From: Lycium barbarum | Taxonomy: Eukaryota > Streptophyta > Magnoliopsida > Solanales > Solanaceae | Length of the DNA stretch: 64,000 bases | Direction of reading: 5' to 3' | Assembly: GCF_019175385.1 (NCBI RefSeq) | Contig: NC_083337.1 | Coordinates: 23,754,385-23,818,384 of the forward strand | Part shown: positions 46,890-59,013 of the stretch, one piece after another | Layout: each line of letters opens with the position of its first letter | Position numbering within the stretch: position 1 is the stretch's first letter | Position numbers and translations under genes: made by a program | The notes under the pieces: model-generated | Seen by the model: the letters and a program-made list of their open reading frames with translations, nothing else | The model's database searches: none | What the model was told of the DNA's origin: nothing

Positions 46890-48660
46890 GTGAAGCGTCT
46901 AGCTCAGCACCACATCTATATACTAGCCGGTAGACAGGATCGTGAGTCATCTCTTTATGTTGTCATGGGTATATTGTCAGTTTCCTCCTATGATGTGTAT
47001 GCACCGGTTGATCCAGGATCTACCTTATCATATGTTACTCCATTTATTGCTAGAAAGTTTGGGCTAGAGCCCGAATTGATTAAACCTTTTAAGGTGTCTA
47101 CGCCGGATGGTGATCCAGTTATAGCCAAGCGAATATATTGAGGTTGCGTAGTGATAGTTTGTAATCGCCTTACCCAAGCAGATTTGATTGGGTTAGACAT
47201 GGTTGATTTCGATGTTATTATGGGTATGGATTGATTAGCATCCTGTTATGCTAATGTTGATTGCAGAACGAAGATAGTTCGATTCTAGTTTCCAGGCGAG
47301 CCATTCCTAGAGTGGAAGGGCAATGCTGCTTCGCTGAGGTGTAGGTTTATTTCCTACCTTAAGGCAAGAAAGATGATCAGAAAAGGGTACATTTATCGCC
47401 TGGTTCGGGTTCAGGATATACAAATAGAGTCACCGACCCTTCAACCTATTCGTGTAGTGAATGAGTTCCCAGAAGTGTCTCCAAATGAGCTTCCAGGCAT
47501 TCCTCCAGAGCAGGAAATTGATTTCACTATCGATCTATTACTAGATACTCAGCTAATATCTATTCCTCAATTTAGAATGGCACCTACGAAGTTGAAAGAA
47601 TTGAAGGAGCAGTTGAAGGATCTACTTGAGAAGAGCTTTATTAGGCCCAGCACATCACCGTGGGGAGCGTTGGTATTGTTTTTAAGAAAGAAGGATGGCT
47701 CCTTGCAAATGTGTATTGATTACCGGCAATTGAATAAAGTGACTATGAAGAACAAATTTCCACTTCCGCGGATTGATGACTTGTTTGATCAACTATAAGG
47801 TGATAAATACTTCTCGAAGATAGACTTCAGATCGGGGTATCATTAGGTTAGGGTGAAGGAGGAAAACATTCCAAAAAATGACATTTAGGACTAGATATGG
47901 GCATTATGAGTTCTGTGTTATGTCATTCGGGCTAACTAATGCTCCAGCTGTGCTCATGGACTTGATGAATCGCGTATTCACGCCCTTCCTAGATCTATTC
48001 GTGATTGTGTTTATAGATGATATTTTGGTTTATTCAGTGTCAGAGGCTGATCATGCAGAAGATCTATGAGCAGTGCTTGGAGTTCTTCGAGATAAAGACT
48101 TGTATGCTAAGTTCTCTAAGTGTGAATTTTGGTTAAACTCTGTGGCTTTTCTGGTCACATTATTTCGGATGAAGGCATTAGAGTAGATGCTCAAAAGATT
48201 GAAGTTGTGAAGAATCGGCCAAAGCCCACGACACCAACGGAGATACGACACCAGCTGATTATCATAAAAGGTTGATAGAAGGATTTTCTTCTCTTTCAGC
48301 CCCGTTGACTAAGCTGACTCAGAAATCAGCTATGTTTTAGTGGACGGATGTGTCTGAGCAAATTTTTTAGATATTTAAAGACAAGTTGACCTCACACCCA
48401 TTTTGACTCTACCCGAGGGAGCAAATGGCTATGTGATTTATTGTGATGCTTCAGGTATTGGGTTGGGCTGTGTATTGATGCAATATAGTAAGGTTGTTGC
48501 TTATGCTTCTAGATAGTTGAAGAAGCACGAGAAGAACTATCCAACCCATGATCTTGAGTTAGCAACGATGATCCATGCTTTGAAAATATGGAGACATTAT
48601 TTATATGGTGTCCATGTTGATATCTATATCGACCATAAGAGCCTTCAATACATCTTTAAG
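46890..48660 (+). pseudogene. pol: Element B protease, RT and RNase H, broken
   Basis: The protease site is [10 protein letters not shown] (about 47004-47030). The RT N-terminus ([26 protein letters not shown]) is followed by TAA 47796, TAG near 47845 and a frameshift near 47870. The RT core then reads [20 protein letters not shown] and FIDDILVYS, the catalytic FxDD-type motif. Later shifts and stops (TGA 48067) damage the thumb. RNase H is readable as GYVIYCDASGIGLG (about 48430) to the DHKSLQYIF segment near 48640, with two TAG stops. This copy retains the region missing from A and is the reference for that deletion. Confidence 0.88.
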
Positions 48661-50334
48661 TAGAAGGACTTGAACTTATGTCAGAGACGATGGCTAGAAA
48701 TGGTAAAGGATTATGATATTGATATTCTGTACCATCCTGGGAAGGCTAATGTAGTAGCCGATGCTCTTAGTCGTAAGTCTATGGGTAGCTTGTCATATTT
48801 GCAGCTAGAGAAAAGGGAGCTAGCCCGTGATGTTTGTCAGCTCAGTTGTTAGACTCAGGGGATACAGGAGTTACAGTTCAGGATACAGCAATGTCATCTT
48901 TAGTAGCAGAGATAAAGGAGCATCAGTATGAGGATCCTGTTCTAGTCCATTACCGAGATACGACACCTCAGAAAGAAAAGACACACTTTGTGATTACAGG
49001 GGATGGGGTACTCAGGTATCGAGGTAGATTATGCGTTCCTAATGTTGCAGGACTTCGTCAGCAGGTTATGGGGGAAGCTCATTATTCTCTCTATTCTATT
49101 CATCCGGGCACAACAAAGATGTATCATGATCTCAAGGAAGTGTATTAGTAGGATGGCATGAAGAAAGATATAGCGGAGTTTGTCGCTCAGTGTCCAAATT
49201 GTTAGCAAGTCAAGATAGAGCACCAGAAGCCCGGAGGTTTATTGCAGTCTATGGAGATTCCGACATGGAAATGAGAGGTAATTAATATGGATTTCATTGT
49301 AGGTTTTCCCCGTACACAGCGGACGTTTGATTCGATATGGGTCATAGTTGATAGGCTCACAAATACCACTCATTTCCTACCTATCAGAACCACTTATTCA
49401 TCTGAAGATTATGGAAAGCTCTACCTTAGAGAGATTGTGCGACTTCACGGTGTTCCTACAACCATTATTTCAAATAGAGGAACGCAGTTCATAGCTAACT
49501 TCTAGAAATCCTTTCAAAATGTATTGGGGACTCAGGTAAGTCTTAGTACTGCATTTCACCCACAGATAGATGGGCAGGCAGAACGTACTATTCAAACTCT
49601 TGAAGACATGCTGAGAGCTTGTGTGATTGACTTCCGAGGTAGCTGGGATGATCATTTGCCTCTTATTGAGTTTGCATATAATAACAGTTACCATTCCAGT
49701 ATTCAGATGGCTCCTTATAAGGCTTTAGATGGACGGACATGTAGATCCCCTATAGGATGGTTTGATGTTGGAGAAAATCACTTAGTTGGTCCATATTTGA
49801 TACAACAAGCAGTTGAAAAAGTGAAATAAATTCAAGAAAGATTGCGAGCAACACAGAGTCGACAAAAATCCTATGCAGATAATCCGCGACGCAAGTTAGA
49901 GTTTGAAGTAGACGATTGGGTTTTCCTAAAAGTTTCTCCTATGAAGGAAGTGATGAGATTTGGTAAGAAGGGTAAGTTGAGCCCGCGATACATTGGGCCA
50001 TATAGAATTATTCATACAGTCAGTAAGGTGGTATATGAGCTGGAGCTACCTTCTGAGTTTGAGTTTGTACATCCGTAAGTGTATAAGAGATATTTCGAGA
50101 GTTATACCGGTAGACGATATTCAGGTAACCAAGCAGTTATCTTACGAGGAGATTCCTGTAGCTATATTGGATAGAAAAGTTCGTCGATTGCAGACTAAGG
50201 ATGTGGCTTCTGTTAAAGTGAAGGATGTGGCTTCTGTTAAAGTGCTTTGGATAAACAATAATGTTGAGTAGATGACTTGGGAGGCTAAATAAGAGATGAA
50301 GACTAAGTACCCGTACTTATTTCCGTTGTCCTAG
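48661..50334 (+). pseudogene. pol: Element B integrase and chromodomain, broken
   Basis: The zinc-binding part is HYSLYSIHPGTTKMYHDL and CPNC (about 49075-49202), crossed by two adjacent TAG codons (49146, 49149) and TAG 49202. In the DDE core NMDFIVGFP is kept, the middle Asp is Asn (IISNRGTQF, 49473) and AERTIQTLE is kept. Further stops lie at 49503 (TAG), 49827 (TAA) and 50076 (TAA), and a shift precedes the chromodomain. The chromodomain (YEEIPVAILDRKVRRLQ on) carries a 24-bp in-frame tandem duplication (50197-50244) and two stops before its end. Confidence 0.87.
50197..50244 (+). repeat. 24-bp tandem duplication in chromodomain
   Basis: Two identical 24-bp copies, 50197-50220 and 50221-50244, encode KDVASVKV twice in a row. 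A has a single equivalent, KEVASVKV. The identity of the two copies suggests a recent event. Confidence 0.95.
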
Positions 50335-50532
50335 TAGGCTCTGTGTGAAGCATTATCATCCCCAGGTATTGATTTTATTTATAGTTATTGTGTTTGGTCG
50401 TGTGAGACCATGGTGTTGTACATTTTAGTATGTGGCCCTATGTGCCATTATTTTGGGTTGCTGTGTATAGGATGGATTGGTATATTTACAGGGAAAACTC
50501 TAGCAAAAGTTTTGTAAAATCCTTAAGAATTC

Positions 50533-50552
50533 AACATTCGAGGACGAATGTT
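50533..50552 (+). other. PPT-proximal hairpin, element B
   Basis: AACATTCG - AGGA - CGAATGTT, identical to A. In B the stem can be extended by CCTTAAG (50521-50527) pairing with CTTAAGG (50553-50559), leaving a 5-nt bulge, so pairing would reach into the PPT. Confidence 0.75.
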
Positions 50553-50555
50553 CTT

Positions 50556-50568
50556 AAGGGGGGAGGAA
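50556..50568 (+). other. Element B polypurine tract
   Basis: aaggggggaggaa immediately before the right LTR at 50569. Confidence 0.85.
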
Positions 50569-53007
50569 TGTTAAACCTTGGATTTTCCTGTCACTTGCAT
50601 TATGAATGGGCTAATGTAAACCTAAAGTGTCCAGGAATACCTTGTAGGGTTAAGAAGGGTATTTGATAATGCTAAGTGCAAACTTTAAGGTTTCGGAGTT
50701 ATATGAATCGGTAAAAGCGAGTTCGTTGAAGGAATTGGAGTTTGAGTCATGTTTTGTGAAGCTTTCATACCATGTGAGTTACACATTTCCTAGCATCAAT
50801 TTGAGGAAGAGATATATATCCCCTTTTATGGTTAATGAAGTTTCATACAAGTGTCAAGAAGGTTCCATAAGGATTGGAGGTCAAACGAATCGTAAAGAAC
50901 GCGTTTTCACGAAAGTCGGAGTTTGTGGTCTAGTTTACGGCCTCAAACTGAGTTTGTTGTGCTGAAAACTGGCCACAAACTCACCTTTTTGGCTGCCTTC
51001 ACTGGCCAACATCAGCCCTAAGCTAAGGAGGGAGTATGTGGCCGCATGCTGAGTATGCTAGGCTGCATACTCATCGCAAAGTAGGGTCGGGGGGGGGGGT
51101 GATTTTGCCCCCTTTTTAAATCCCAAACGACCCCAACCTTATTTCCAACTTTCCACACTTATTTCCCTACCTTTCTAGAGGCTTCCTAAGATTTCTTAAA
51201 GGTTCCCCAGCCCTCCACCCCTTTCCATATCATCCAAAGAGAGAATTAACATCAAAACTCAAAGGTAATCCAAGGAGGGTGATTGTTCTTGCTTCCCTTC
51301 AAAGTTGTGGTGAACTTGAACTTGGAGGGAGTTGAGTGAGGTCAAGTTCTTTGATTATAAGGTATGTTTTCCATCTTAGTCTTATGGTTTATTTGATGTA
51401 TAGCACTCCTTAGAAAGGAAAATAATTAAAGTGGAGAAGCCATGAATGGTGTAATGAAGAAGATGACTATGAGGTGAATCAAAAAGGGAATTTTGGCTAA
51501 ATTTGGGATTAAATTGAATATAATTTCTTGATTATGATATTATAGATGTTGTTATTGTTGTTGGGAGTTGTTTTGTCATATGGTGGAAGTTGATGAAATA
51601 GGGGAAGTGCTGCCCAAATTTCGTTAGCTCTTAGTCGCTCTAGTATGAACTTAAGCATATTTTCAAGACTTAACTTCATTGTGAATCCTCTTGAATGTAG
51701 ACTTTCCGAACTTGCAAAGAGAACATTAAGTGATTAAGGAGACGTTAAGGTATGTTAAGGCTATCCTTTCTTTGATTTGGCATGCTTTTATGATATGAAC
51801 TAACAAGCGAGTAAACGAGCTTCCATATTAGTCTACTCTTAGAAGAACTAGGAGTACTTCAGTCTTTGATGTTCCCATACCTTGTTTATGATTTTTCCTT
51901 TTGTTTATGGGTTTTGAGATTTCTTATATCGATGATGTTATCTCAAAAGATGTTCATCGGAGATAGTACGACCTTGTGTCACTCTGAGAGTTTTATGTAT
52001 TTTGTTTATACATGCATTGCATTCATATATTCATATGCATATGGACCCGTGACCAGAAGGCGTTATATACGTGAATATTGTATACATAAAAGGTATAGGG
52101 GAAAGGATATGCGTTATATACGCATTACCACCTGATTAGCTAGTGCACCATGATGATTATATATGGATCGGGCTGCACGTTCCGCAGTAATAAATATAGA
52201 TGATGATGATGATGATAGCTGCAAAGAGGTCGTTGGGATATGAGATAATGGATCGGGCTAAACGTTCCTTAGCACTATGACATATATATACATAAGAATG
52301 ATTATCATTGAAAGCATGCATATTATACGCCTACAGAGGCATTTTCAGTTATACAGATTTATCCGGATACTTTCAGATTCTCAGTCATACATATGTATTC
52401 AGACAGTCAGTTTGGCTTTTGAATTTCAGATTCCGTTCATGATTCTTATGTTTATGTTACTCTTATGCCTTACATACTCCGTACATTATCCGTACTGACT
52501 CCCCTATTCCTCAGGGGGCTGTGTTCATGCCCGCAGGCTCAGGTAAACAGACAGGCGGCCCAGCTTAGTAGGACCTCTATCCAGCGGTGGTCAGTGCGTC
52601 CCACTTCATCCGGAGTTGTAGTCTATTTTTGTATGCTATTCTTTTTAGATGTAGATGTATATGTATATAGGTATGATGGGGCCCTGTCCCGTCCTTTCTA
52701 CAATTTTATTCCAGCAGAAGTCTGTAGACAATTGTATGTATTTGACAGATAATGTAGCCTTGTCAGCTCCTATTCTTTTGTGTACAGTATATATAGCGGC
52801 CTAGTCGGCTTACACCATTCCTTCAGCATGTATCTATATATACAGATCGTACAGAGTTCAAGATGTCATCTTTTCAGGAGTCAGCATAGGATCAAATTGA
52901 GTTATTTATGGGCCCAGGTTAAATAGTGTTATTCTGAAGTGAGCATAGGGGTGTTTTGTCACTAGAGATCAGGCTCTCATCACGACTCGCTGGTTTGGGT
53001 CGTGACA
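50569..53007 (+). repeat. Element B right LTR
   Basis: Starts tgttaaaccttgg and ends gggtcgtgaca; 2439 bp, complete. The left copy's 18-bp palindrome is degraded here (51033-51050, two changes). The double hairpin is at about 52478-52536. Open frames within it (51866-52135, 52277-52752) are shared LTR sequence, not genes. Confidence 0.88.
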
Positions 53008-54587
53008 CTGAAGCCAGTATCCTTTCAATGAGCCGAGCCCTAGGCTCGAGAAACGTTGTGAATTCTCCTACTAGCCTCTTTACGAAAGTAGGACCTGGAG
53101 CATTGTATGTTGGAAGTGGTGATTGATTTTGGAAATTCTGAGGTGGTTGATATTTTCGTGGTGGCTTATTTGGTACGGGGAGGTAATTTTATTGAGGTGG
53201 TGCTTGGTAGGTAGGAGCGGACACACGGACACTAGGAGGAGCTGTGTAATGTGGTACAACGGTGGTGAAGCTTGGTTGTGCGTAATACACAGGTGTTTGA
53301 TTATAGGTAGGTGAGGGGTAGTTTATGACGAGATGTGGGAAGATTGTTGTTCTTTTGTGCTTGGGTTTGGAATGTGGGATGTTCTTTCCACGTCCTCTTT
53401 CTTCTTGTGAAATATTCGTGCAGTAACTTGTCCAGATTCCTTGTTAAAGACGCTGACTATTTTCTCGGATTTGAGAACATCTTCTATAGCCTCTCCCATT
53501 TTTACCAATTCAGCAAATGGCCTTCTAGCCATGGACAACATTCTGTCGTAGAAATCAGGCTCTTGGGATCTAATGAACATAGAGACTAGCTCTCCTTCAC
53601 ACATTGGTGGCTGCACACGGGCTGCCTCGGCCCTCCACCTGCTGGTAAACTCCATGTACTTTTCTGTTGATTTCTGCTTGAACTTTTTAAGGTAATAGTG
53701 TTCTAGTGCTCTTTTGACATTAAAGCGAAATCTTTCCATGAAGGATTCTGCCATGTCCTCCCAGGTGTGCCATTGACTCATATCTTGAGTTGCGAACTAT
53801 TCAGCAGCCTCTCCGGTCAGACTATGACTGAATAGTCGCAGGATTAGAGGTTCATTTTTCTTTACTCCAACCAATTGGTCGCAGTAGGATCATAGGTGTG
53901 CTTTGGGATTCCCTGTCCCATTCAATATCTCAATTTTTGGGATTTTGAACCCCTCTGGTAAGTCTAAATTCGGATGCACGCACAGGTCATCGTATCTTAG
54001 GCCTATAGCCTTTCTTGCAGACCTGTTGGATTTCTCCAGTAATTTCTCCATCATTTTCTCCATATCTATTTCATGCTTATCCTGTTTGGTTCTCCAGGCC
54101 CTTTCCATTTCTTCATAATGATCTAGCTCTTTATGGCCTGAGGAGCATTCGCTGGGGATGTTGGGAGTGAAGAATGAGACCTGGAGCATGCACTTGACTC
54201 TCTGGATTAATGAAAACAGGCTGGGGAATATGGTAAGAAGGGAGTGAGTGAGTGGTCCCTGGGATCTGAGCATATTTTGTTGGTGGAGGAGTGCGGTAAG
54301 AAGGACCAGCATGGTTTGGGTTGGTGGAGCTTAGTGGTGGTAAGACGGTTCCCGATGGATATATAGGAATGTAATCGAGCCTTGGTGAACGCAACGAAGG
54401 AAACAGAGGAGGAGGCGGCGTCCTTGTCCGTATTTGTTGCCTCATTCCTAGCCACATTTTCTTGAAGGGCCGTAATGGCTGTTAGTAATGTTGCAATCAT
54501 GTCTTTTTGAGACGATACTTCTTGTGGATCTTGGGCATCTTCATCACGGAGAGTGAGCTCATTTCCGTTATCGGGGGTACCAGTCAT
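53008..54587 (-). pseudogene. gag: D gag, main part
   Basis: Minus-strand gag of the Tat element. It starts MTGTPDNGNELTLRDEDAQ (54587), shifts frame twice (about 54450 and 54200) through a Pro-rich linker, and then gives a coiled-coil-like stretch (EEMERAWRTKQDKHEIDMEK) and LPEGFKIPKIEILNGTGNP. After a TGA (about 53887) and a TAG (about 53796) comes the Retrotrans_gag domain: WEDMAESFMERFRFNVK, YLKKFKQKSTEKYMEFTSRW and MFIRSQEPDFYDRM. The frame stops at 53323, but Pro/Tyr-rich codons and FVKRLVGEFTTFLEPRARL remain readable to 53008, where B interrupts it. Confidence 0.85.
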
Positions 54588-55384
54588 CTTCTCTTTGCCT
54601 TTGTCTGCGAGGGATACTAACGCGGCTTTGGATCTAGTGAAGTATGCCAGCTTTCAGTGCTATGCTAATCGACCTCGTTTTATAAGACAAGAATAACTCA
54701 ACGGCAGACAAAGTTAGTTACTCGTAAAAAATATAAAGGCAAGATGTCCCACATTCATATTTAAAGCGCAGATAGTACACAAAGTCATATATTAAGCTTG
54801 AACACTTTTGATCCTTTGTTCTAAAGGTTCAGATGTTTATGGGCCCTTAATGTTTGGGTGGAGCTTGGTTCAATGGGATTTTTTGGTTTACTTACTTTCG
54901 AAAAACTTCCCTATTAAAGAAATCAAAAATTGGGGGGGGGGGGGGGGGGGGGGATTGTAAATTATATTATGTAGGGCCCGAGTTTTATGTAGACTGCCTA
55001 CGTATTCCACTAGAAGAAATCATACCCTATCGTATTTCATATTACAAAAGAAGGATATATATCTTTATTAAATATCCTTTTATCTAAACCTAGCTAAAGA
55101 CATCCCCAGACCAGGCTATGCTAGTCATTCCAGCGTATCCCACCATAGGGATGTCAGGTAGGCACGGTTCCTTACAATATTTTTAGGGGGAGGGGGACAA
55201 CTTTTTGTGTGAAAAAAATGGGGACACCTAATATCTACCCAAAAACATAGTTTCGTGAGTCGCCGTCCTTACGAACTCGCTCTCTGACTTCACTTTTTAT
55301 CTCAGTACTGTGTTGGTAAGATGACCAAGATCTCTTCTGTACTGATCTTGTGCTCAAGTTCAAGCTTGAATGTGTGGCATTCTT
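54588..55384 (-). other. D spacer between ORF1 and gag, with poly-G run
   Basis: No coding is recognised. It contains an uninterrupted run of 22 G on the plus strand (54932-54953; poly-C in the D transcript) and AT-rich sequence on either side. Confidence 0.55.
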
Positions 55385-56527
55385 CTATGTCATGCCCCAT
55401 AGCTCCTGTATGATACAGGAAAATTTGTTCCTATTGGGCCCTAATGGTGCGGGCTCGTGGGCAGGTTCCACAGGTCTAATCTTCCTCAGATTAGCCAGAG
55501 TTGAGAATGTGCAGGCGTATGATTCCTCAAAGATCATGAAATCATATCCCCAGATTTGAGTATTAGGAGTGACTCCTTTTCCAGGGACAATAGTGTCATC
55601 GACTAGTAGGGTGTGCGGCCCCCACAAAGTCCCAATGATCCTATCATCAATTAGGCTATAAATTCTTCTCCTCAACCCTAGACACTCACTCAGGTTATGA
55701 CCAACCTAGTTGCGATGAAACGGGAATCTTTTATATGCTTACACCAACTCAGGCGGTGACAACCTAGCCCTAGTGGTGCAAGACACTCCTATGGAAACCA
55801 TCCTTTTGTATACCTCATTATAGGTAATAGGCCACGCAGCTACTCTGAATAGGGAGGAATAGGCTTTGAAAGATACTCCCCTCCAAGCAGGTCCAGAAGG
55901 CCCTGCCCTTCCAAAATTCTCTGATCCCATAGTGGAGGTTTCAGGTACCAGCATGGGTGCGGATGTATAGATGTCAGGCCCATCGTTGGTTAGGGCATAA
56001 TAATCAGATTCCTCATTGGCGTCATTGTCCTCCTCTGCGAATTAAGGAAATATCTCAAATGGTTCTTCCTCTCCCCCAGCCTCTATGCCAATAGGCTCCA
56101 ATTCCTCCTACTTCATATCCTGAGGCTCTTCCTCCCCCTCTTCTGGTTCTTCTTCTTCGACGGGTTCAAAGGCTTTTTGTTGAGGCTCCGACTCCTCTGG
56201 TGGGTCTGATTCTGTCACCCATGGGTTTGATCTAGCTCCCCAACTTTCATTCACTCCTTCCGGAGTCCCCTCTCTAGGCGTCATAGGCCTTCTCTTTAAA
56301 GCTATATTAATCAGTACCAAGTCCCTTACTCCTTCTAGGACATTCCCATAGTATGGCCCTTGGGGTATGCCCTCTTGCAGGTTCCCAACCATCTCTAGCA
56401 ATCTGTCCACTTCCTTAATTTTCCTCCTTATTTCTAGGAGGTGCTTCTCCATTTGTAGCACCTTGTCCCCCAACATCTCCGGTGTCTCTCCCAGGGTCCG
56501 CTTTTCTTGTTCTCCTTGCTTTTCCAT
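55385..56527 (-). pseudogene. D ORF1-like protein of unknown function
   Basis: One reading frame of about 381 codons on the minus strand, interrupted by four in-frame stops (near 56108, 56042, 55736 and 55709) but not shifted. It starts MEKQGEQEKRTLGETPEML (56527), with a predicted coiled coil over residues 15-50 (KVLQMEKHLLEIRRKIKEV) and an acidic, Glu/Pro-rich segment around residues 105-140. The C-terminal part contains GLRRRIYSLIDDRIIGTLWG and WGYDFMIFEE. Ogre-type elements carry such an extra ORF upstream of gag; its function is unknown. The assignment is by position, not by a recognised domain. Confidence 0.6.
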
Positions 56528-56705
56528 TGTAAGTCAACCTTTTAATAACGATAAATTTGGGTAAGTTTTAAGCTTTTGATTTTTCTTTTGGTATGTAGTT
56601 TTAGATCATCGGATCAAATGTATTCAAGCTTTAATATATGATAACGTACATAGCAAATAGGCATCTGAAGCACATAGCAAGCATTCATGTAATTTGGCAG
56701 ATATT
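56528..56705 (-). other. D leader segment beside E
   Basis: Short AT-rich non-coding piece between ORF1 and solo LTR E. Its last five bases, atatt (56701-56705), are one copy of E's target duplication. Confidence 0.55.
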
Positions 56706-59008
56706 TGTTACACCCTGTACTTGCGGAGAAGCACTTATCAAATTTGAGCGTAAGTATGTTGAACTATGGCTAAGTAAAACAACTTTGGAGTAGAAGGGAT
56801 GAAGCATTATTAAGTACATTTTAAGAGTAAAAGATGCATATGAGGAATTCCAGGAGGTCCTATAAGGAAATGAGTGGAAGAAGTTGAGTTTGTATGACTT
56901 TGGAAGAAGATGAGCGCTACTTTGAAAGACAAGAATGAGACAACTTGGGGAAAGAATATCTTTTAGTGTATGAGAAGTTTTGAAGTAAAAATTGAAGTTC
57001 ATGGAGTCTAGTTTCCAATGCAATAAACCGCTCATCGATATGACATCGGAGTAGAGAATTATGGACGTTACAAGTCAAGCCGGCAGAGCAGAAACGCGCA
57101 ACTACAGTGTGCGACAGGCGTAACTACAGTGAGCGACACGCGCGCTACAGTACCCAAAAATTCTAGGTCGGTGCCAACCGACCCTAGAACATTATAAAAA
57201 GGGTTTTACCCCTTATTTTTTCATCCAAACACCCCTAAAACCTTCCCTAACTCCCTAGAACATTCTCCCAACTTCCTCCATAGAATTTTAGCCCAAATCA
57301 AGTGAAACCCTGGGATTTAGGCTCGGGAAATGAATAAGGTCTTGTAGTTCTTGTTCTAAACAACGAATCTCGACGAATCAAAGGAGGCTGCCAAAGATAA
57401 ATAAGATTTCAAGCTCTACCAACCTTGATAGAGGTAAGGATATTCTTTACTATGGGTATTATGAATTGTACCATGGAGATTTAGTTGTTAACGCTTCGTA
57501 AAGTCTAGTGATTGGTTGAGAAATTAGTGAAACATCGTGTGGGATGTTTTATGGAGCATATTGATATTGATGATGATATTGTTGATGTTAGTATTGCTAT
57601 TATTGTTGTTTTGTTAGTATTGTGTTTTCGGGCAAGGGATATAAACAGGGGAGATGCTGCCCGAATTCTGGCAGATTCTAAAAGGATTTAATTTGAGGGC
57701 TGAAGACAAGCATATGACGATAAGCCTAAAAATTGTATGAATTCTCTTGAATGTAGATTTACGAGCTTGGGAGGACAAGCGTTAAGTAGTTAAAGTTATG
57801 GCGACCGAAAAGGTATGTTAAGGTCGTTCGTTTCTTTCTAAAGGCATAATTCTTTCTTACAAACCTATACGTGTTTTCCATAACATTCTGATTCCCAAAA
57901 GCTAGAAGTTCATGATTCTTAGAGTTTCTTATGATGCTAAAGATAAGTATGTATGATGATGATGATGGTGATTCCATTTTTGGAGATTCCAAAGCTTATG
58001 GTTTTGATGCTATTATGAGATTATTGAGTCTATTTCATGATATCCTTGATTTTACTCATTGTTGTTGATCTCACCTTATGTTACTTATTCCTTGAAGGTG
58101 AGGTATAACGATAATGATTATTCTATAGTATAAATTGGAGGTTACCAACCTTACGTCACTCCGATAAATTAGTAGCTTTTATTTGGGCTCCCATGCATGC
58201 TACTTATATTACATATGTATATATGGGATATGGGGAAAGGTGAGGTGCTATATACGCATAACCACCTGATCAGCTGGTATACTATGATTTAGTCTCGGAC
58301 GCGGGATGCCCGGACGCGGGATATATGGTTAAATGGATCGGGTCATTCGTTCCGCGAAAACATATGTAATGATGATATGATAGATAGATCGCTGCACGTT
58401 CCGTAGCACTATTATATTATATATGTATGAAAAATGTTTTTTTTAAAGAAAGATAAGCATGCATGATATTTTCCTTAAGAGGCAATCAAATGTGCAGGTT
58501 ATCTCTTTAACACATGTTATATTCCATATCTCTTGTTATGTTGTTATTCATGCCTTACATACTCGATACATTATTCGTACTGACATCCTTTATTGTGGAG
58601 GCTGCGTTCATGCCCGCAGGTAGACAGTTAGATGGATCTGACCCTTAGGAGCAGAATCTGAGGAGCTCTCTGTTTGCTTCGGAGCTGCAATCTATTAGTA
58701 TTGGTCCTTATGATCACTTTTATTTTATGTAAAGGCTCGTAGACATGTGTGTATAGTTAGACGTTTCATAACCCTACTGTTTCATATTGTTGTATAATAT
58801 TTTAGTAGCCTTGCCGGCTGGTGATGATGGGCAAAGTTGTTAAGGAGTATATAGCGATGTGCTGTTATGTTGTGATGTATTTCCTTACAGATTATGATAT
58901 ACATGAGCTATCTTTATGGTCCACCCAGAAATGATGAGATGTATGCTTAGATTTGCTCGGTATGTTAGCTTCGGGTGCTCGTCATGGCCCTCTGGTTGGG
59001 TCGTGACA
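56706..59008 (+). mobile_element. Solo LTR E
   Basis: 2303-bp LTR, start tgttacaccctgtac, end gggtcgtgaca, with a perfect TSD atatt (56701-56705 and 59009-59013). Plus orientation, opposite to its host D. It carries a GC-rich cassette (57080-57150, 'gcgac', 'acgcgc' and 'ctacagt' words), a TATA box tataaaa at 57193-57199 and the double hairpin at 58565-58619. No coding. Confidence 0.9.
57193..57199 (+). promoter_or_regulatory. Solo LTR E TATA box
   Basis: tataaaa in 'cattataaaaagggtttt', about 40 bp after the GC-rich cassette, the same arrangement as in other LTRs here. Confidence 0.65.
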
Positions 59009-59013
59009 ATATT

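Larger units (their letters stand above)
43352..53007 (+). mobile_element. Element B: decayed Tekay/Del-like chromovirus
   Basis: Same family organisation as A: left LTR 43352-about 45548, gag-pol 45645-about 50330, PPT, right LTR 50569-53007. It carries more stops and frameshifts than A and more LTR differences, so it looks older. Flanking bases (ttgcg on the left, ctgaa on the right) do not form a target duplication. The 3' end of the left LTR and the PBS are deleted. It sits inside D's gag. Confidence 0.88.
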
